A DNA stretch of 31,855 bases from positions 1-31,855 of the IMG/VR virus record IMGVR_UViG_3300050117_000025; one strand, given 5' to 3'. Source of the stretch: a virus. Both the position numbers and the translations under genes were made by a program. This document shows, one piece after another, positions 29,737 to 31,855 of the stretch; position 1 is the first letter of the stretch, and each line of letters opens with the position of its first letter. The notes under the pieces were generated by a model. It had not been told where the DNA came from. It saw nothing but the letters and a program-made list of their open reading frames with translations, and made no database searches.

Positions 29737-31855
29737 CCGTCCAGGCCACCGGGCAGCGGTGGCAACATTGCGTATTCGGCTGCACGTTCGAAGGCCACCA
29801 CGGTGGCCTGGGCCTTCTGTCGCGCCTCCTCGTTCACCACCGGCATCCCGCGCTGCTGGAAGACGTGGTTAAATTGTGCCGACTCGCGCCGGCGGAGTTG
29901 CGCCTGAATTTCTTCCTCGCTGAGCTGCGCGCGCATGAGGCTCAATGGGACTCTTTGAAGGAGGCGGCTAATGCAGTCTACAATGCCGTTCTCGCTCACC
30001 AGGCCAAAGTGGATGAACTGCTTCCGCATCTCCGCCGCGGCCGTCACGCTGTGCGACAGGATGAGCCGGCCGGCCGTCATCATGGGCTCGGCCTGGGCGA
30101 TGCGGCCGTTGCGAACGCTGTCGTCCTCCTCGTAGGGAAGTCGCCCGATGCGGATGCTGCGATTTCTTTTCAGAGCCTCGTTGCGAATCAGCACGGGCAT
30201 GTCATCGGTTCCCGGCAGGTCTTCCATGAGGAGCATCTCGCAGTCCCACAGCCGGTAGGTTTTGATGACCTTCTCGCACAGGCCTGAAGGGACGTACACG
30301 CCGCGCCACGCATCGAGGATGTAAACCTTGCCGCCGGCGACGCGCCCCACCGCGCACTCCGCGTGGGTCGCCATGAATTTCTTGCTCTGGCAGGGCAGGC
30401 GCAGCACCATGATGGTTTCGCCGACCAGCGGGAGGTGATCTTCATCGGCGAGCGAGGCGCTGTATTTCCTCTCATCGAATACCGGCACACTGCCGCCCTG
30501 CGGGTCGTTCATTAATTGGCAATTGTGGACCGCGAAACCATCGCAAACAAAATTGCCGCTCGTGGTCTCAATATCGAAGACTTTCTGCTCTCCAATCGGC
30601 TCCATGGAAACCACGCGGGGATAATTCCTCTCGGCACCGCGCCGGCCGCAGGTTTCGCCAACCTGCTTCGCAGCCCAGAGCGAGGCTGTGAATCTCTCCC
30701 TTTTGGCCATCTGCGCCTGCTGCAGCAGGCGAATGCGGAGGGACCTGCCACCGTGAAGCAGGAAACTCTCTGTCTTGTTGGTTATGCCCTGGGAGAAAGA
30801 GATCCCCAACGCACGGAGCGTATTGGCGATCGACCCAAAAACCTCGGGGTTACTGAGTGCCTGTTGGCTCACGGTCAACAAAGAGCCCGTCAGGCTACCT
30901 TCACCATCCAGGATGCCGCCAAGCCAGTCTAGTTGCCGCTGCTCAACGGCGGTCGGCCATGCGGATGGCCTATAGACCGACACCAAGCGAGTCCCGACTT
31001 TGGCCGGCAGATATCGCAAATCGCCATTTTGGGGACGCAGGAAACGATGATTAAAGGTTGGATAGGAGATCCTTCCGGAATCGGTGATCAGCTTTGCAAC
31101 TGTTGCTGTTCGCGATGCGATTGCCTCAACGCGCTCTCTGGTGAGCCGGGTTTGATGGCCGGCAATTTTCCTAAATCCGACAACCTCATCGCCCACCTTG
31201 ACCTCTTCGATCCGCTTCTCTGTCCAGTCCGCCATGAGCACGCGACTGCCAGCGGCAAAGCACATGAAGCTCTCGTATTCGTCGAAGAACTTCTCGCGCA
31301 GTTCCGCGTAGCGGAGGCTTTCGATCATGGGGAAGTGGAGGATTAGATCCTCCTCGCGCGGGAATTCTCCGGGCATCAGGCGCGCGCCGTCTTTCACTGT
31401 CAGCGCCGCGCGGATGAGGACCTTCCACCGCTTGGGATCCATGGTCGAGAGCACATCGCCATAGAGATCGAAGGGGTGGTAGCGCGTGCCTCGAATGTTG
31501 ATGAAGCCGCCCGCCTGCATTGTGTTTTTGTTGGTGCGGTAAGTGGAGATAACACCCTTGCGGACGTCCTCGCTCGCCTTGATGCCGCTGTTAAGCGTCT
31601 CCACCATGTCATCGGGATTCAGCACCCAGGGGTGCCAGCCGGACTGCGGCGACTTCGGCGAGGTGTAATCGACGGTGCTGTCGAGGTCGAGGCTTTCAAC
31701 GCGATGGTTTGGAGTATTCCATTTTCCAAATGGTTCCTTGCCGTCAAAGACGAGCTCCGGGTAAAGCTGCCGGTAGAGTCGGCCGCGCTTGCCGGCGCCC
31801 GCCCAGCAAAAATAGTGGAGAGCCTTCCCAATTTCTGCCGCGAGCGGCTGTGTCG
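29733..31855 (-). CDS. terL: terminase large subunit, N-terminus cut by window edge, with intein
   Basis: The frame stays open to base 31855: upstream of the GTG at 31625 it reads AAEIGKALHYFCWAGAGKRGR...YPELVFDGKEPFGKWNTPNHR, so the true start and the Walker motifs lie outside. Visible are about 706 residues. FDEYESFM is followed by an intein (30522-31262) and then CQLMNDPQGG, the family's F..Q..NDP-type motif. The nuclease domain follows, with VYILDAWRG, LLMEDLPG and VDCISRLLQRV. The expected first Asp motif of the nuclease is not obvious. Terminase packages DNA into heads. The gene overlaps the portal start by four bases. Confidence 0.85.
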   Translation of the reverse strand, partial: TQPLAAEIGKALHYFCWAGAGKRGRLYRQLYPELVFDGKEPFGKWNTPNHRVESLDLDSTVDYTSPKSPQSGWHPWVLNPDDMVETLNSGIKASEDVRKGVISTYRTNKNTMQAGGFINIRGTRYHPFDLYGDVLSTMDPKRWKVLIRAALTVKDGARLMPGEFPREEDLILHFPMIESLRYAELREKFFDEYESFMCFAAGSRVLMADWTEKRIEEVKVGDEVVGFRKIAGHQTRLTRERVEAIASRTATVAKLITDSGRISYPTFNHRFLRPQNGDLRYLPAKVGTRLVSVYRPSAWPTAVEQRQLDWLGGILDGEGSLTGSLLTVSQQALSNPEVFGSIANTLRALGISFSQGITNKTESFLLHGGRSLRIRLLQQAQMAKRERFTASLWAAKQVGETCGRRGAERNYPRVVSMEPIGEQKVFDIETTSGNFVCDGFAVHNCQLMNDPQGGSVPVFDERKYSASLADEDHLPLVGETIMVLRLPCQSKKFMATHAECAVGRVAGGKVYILDAWRGVYVPSGLCEKVIKTYRLWDCEMLLMEDLPGTDDMPVLIRNEALKRNRSIRIGRLPYEEDDSVRNGRIAQAEPMMTAGRLILSHSVTAAAEMRKQFIHFGLVSENGIVDCISRLLQRVPLSLMRAQLSEEEIQAQLRRRESAQFNHVFQQRGMPVVNEEARQKAQATVVAFERAAEYAMLPPLPGGLDG
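30522..31262 (-). mobile_element. intein with LAGLIDADG-type motif inside terminase
   Basis: 247 residues. It begins with Cys in CFAAGSRVLMADWTEKRIEE, matching the N-terminal splice block (C..G..V). PTFNHRFL matches block B (T..H). VFDIETTSGNFVCDGFAVHN is the C-terminal block, with His-Asn at the end followed by Cys in the host protein. All residues needed for protein splicing are therefore visible. The middle has one LAGLIDADG-like motif, WLGGILDGEGSLTG, followed by LRALGISF, so a homing endonuclease domain is present or decaying. The size is between a mini-intein and a full intein. Joining the flanks gives ESFM-CQLMNDP. Confidence 0.9.

Noticed and set aside
31619-31831. Possible minus-strand gene of 70 codons at the right edge
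   Set aside because: It overlaps the terminase frame, which stays open there and reads like a real protein.
1-31855. CRISPR array, insertion sequence, integrase or attachment site
   Set aside because: No array of regular repeats, transposase motif, recombinase motif or convincing att core was seen.

Overview
The window is a continuous stretch of a tailed-phage (or prophage) late region. Every gene I can support lies on the minus strand, so transcription runs from the right end (31855) to the left end (1). The layout is compact: genes abut or overlap, mostly by ATGA, TAATG or TGATG junctions, and most starts have a purine-rich ribosome binding site. The major capsid protein resembles the N4-gp56 family. 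With the portal, the internal (ejection) proteins and the absence of any tape measure or contractile tail genes, this points to a podovirus-like virion. The DNA is GC-rich. The style of the tail fibre, FnIII and Ig-like genes suggests a soil bacterium, perhaps Acidobacteriota, but that is an impression and not a measurement. I see no integrase, repressor, replication gene or attachment site here, so lytic versus temperate cannot be decided.

Right to left. (1) Packaging and head, 31855-23556: terminase large subunit (N-terminus beyond the window edge, interrupted by a 247-residue intein), portal, a small unknown protein, a probable scaffold, the major capsid protein with an unusual hydrophobic N-terminus, a Cys-containing protein and a beta-rich head or decoration protein. 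A good rho-independent terminator follows. (2) Connector and tail, 23469-17139: an Ig-like protein with two possible starts, two adaptor or tail proteins, four small genes and a 958-residue tail protein whose first 16 codons are duplicated in front of it by a 49-bp direct repeat. (3) Small accessory genes, 17142-14846: several tiny proteins with Cys/His pairs, a MazG-like helical protein and a GNAT-like protein. (4) Ejection proteins, 14795-9806: three internal virion proteins. (5) 9809-7436: five unknown or weakly assigned genes, including a remote relative of SleB-type hydrolases. (6) Fibres, tailspike and secreted proteins, 7439-3493. (7) Lysis and miscellaneous, 3460-1: a coiled-coil tail-anchored protein, a standalone acyl carrier protein, a lectin-like protein, a SleB-type cell wall hydrolase, a membrane protein, a small unknown protein, a secreted FnIII-like protein, a structured non-coding stretch and the start of a small basic protein.

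The points most worth a second look are the terminase intein, the phage-borne acyl carrier protein, the series of tail-region proteins with Sec-type signal sequences, and the repeat-driven duplication of a gene start.
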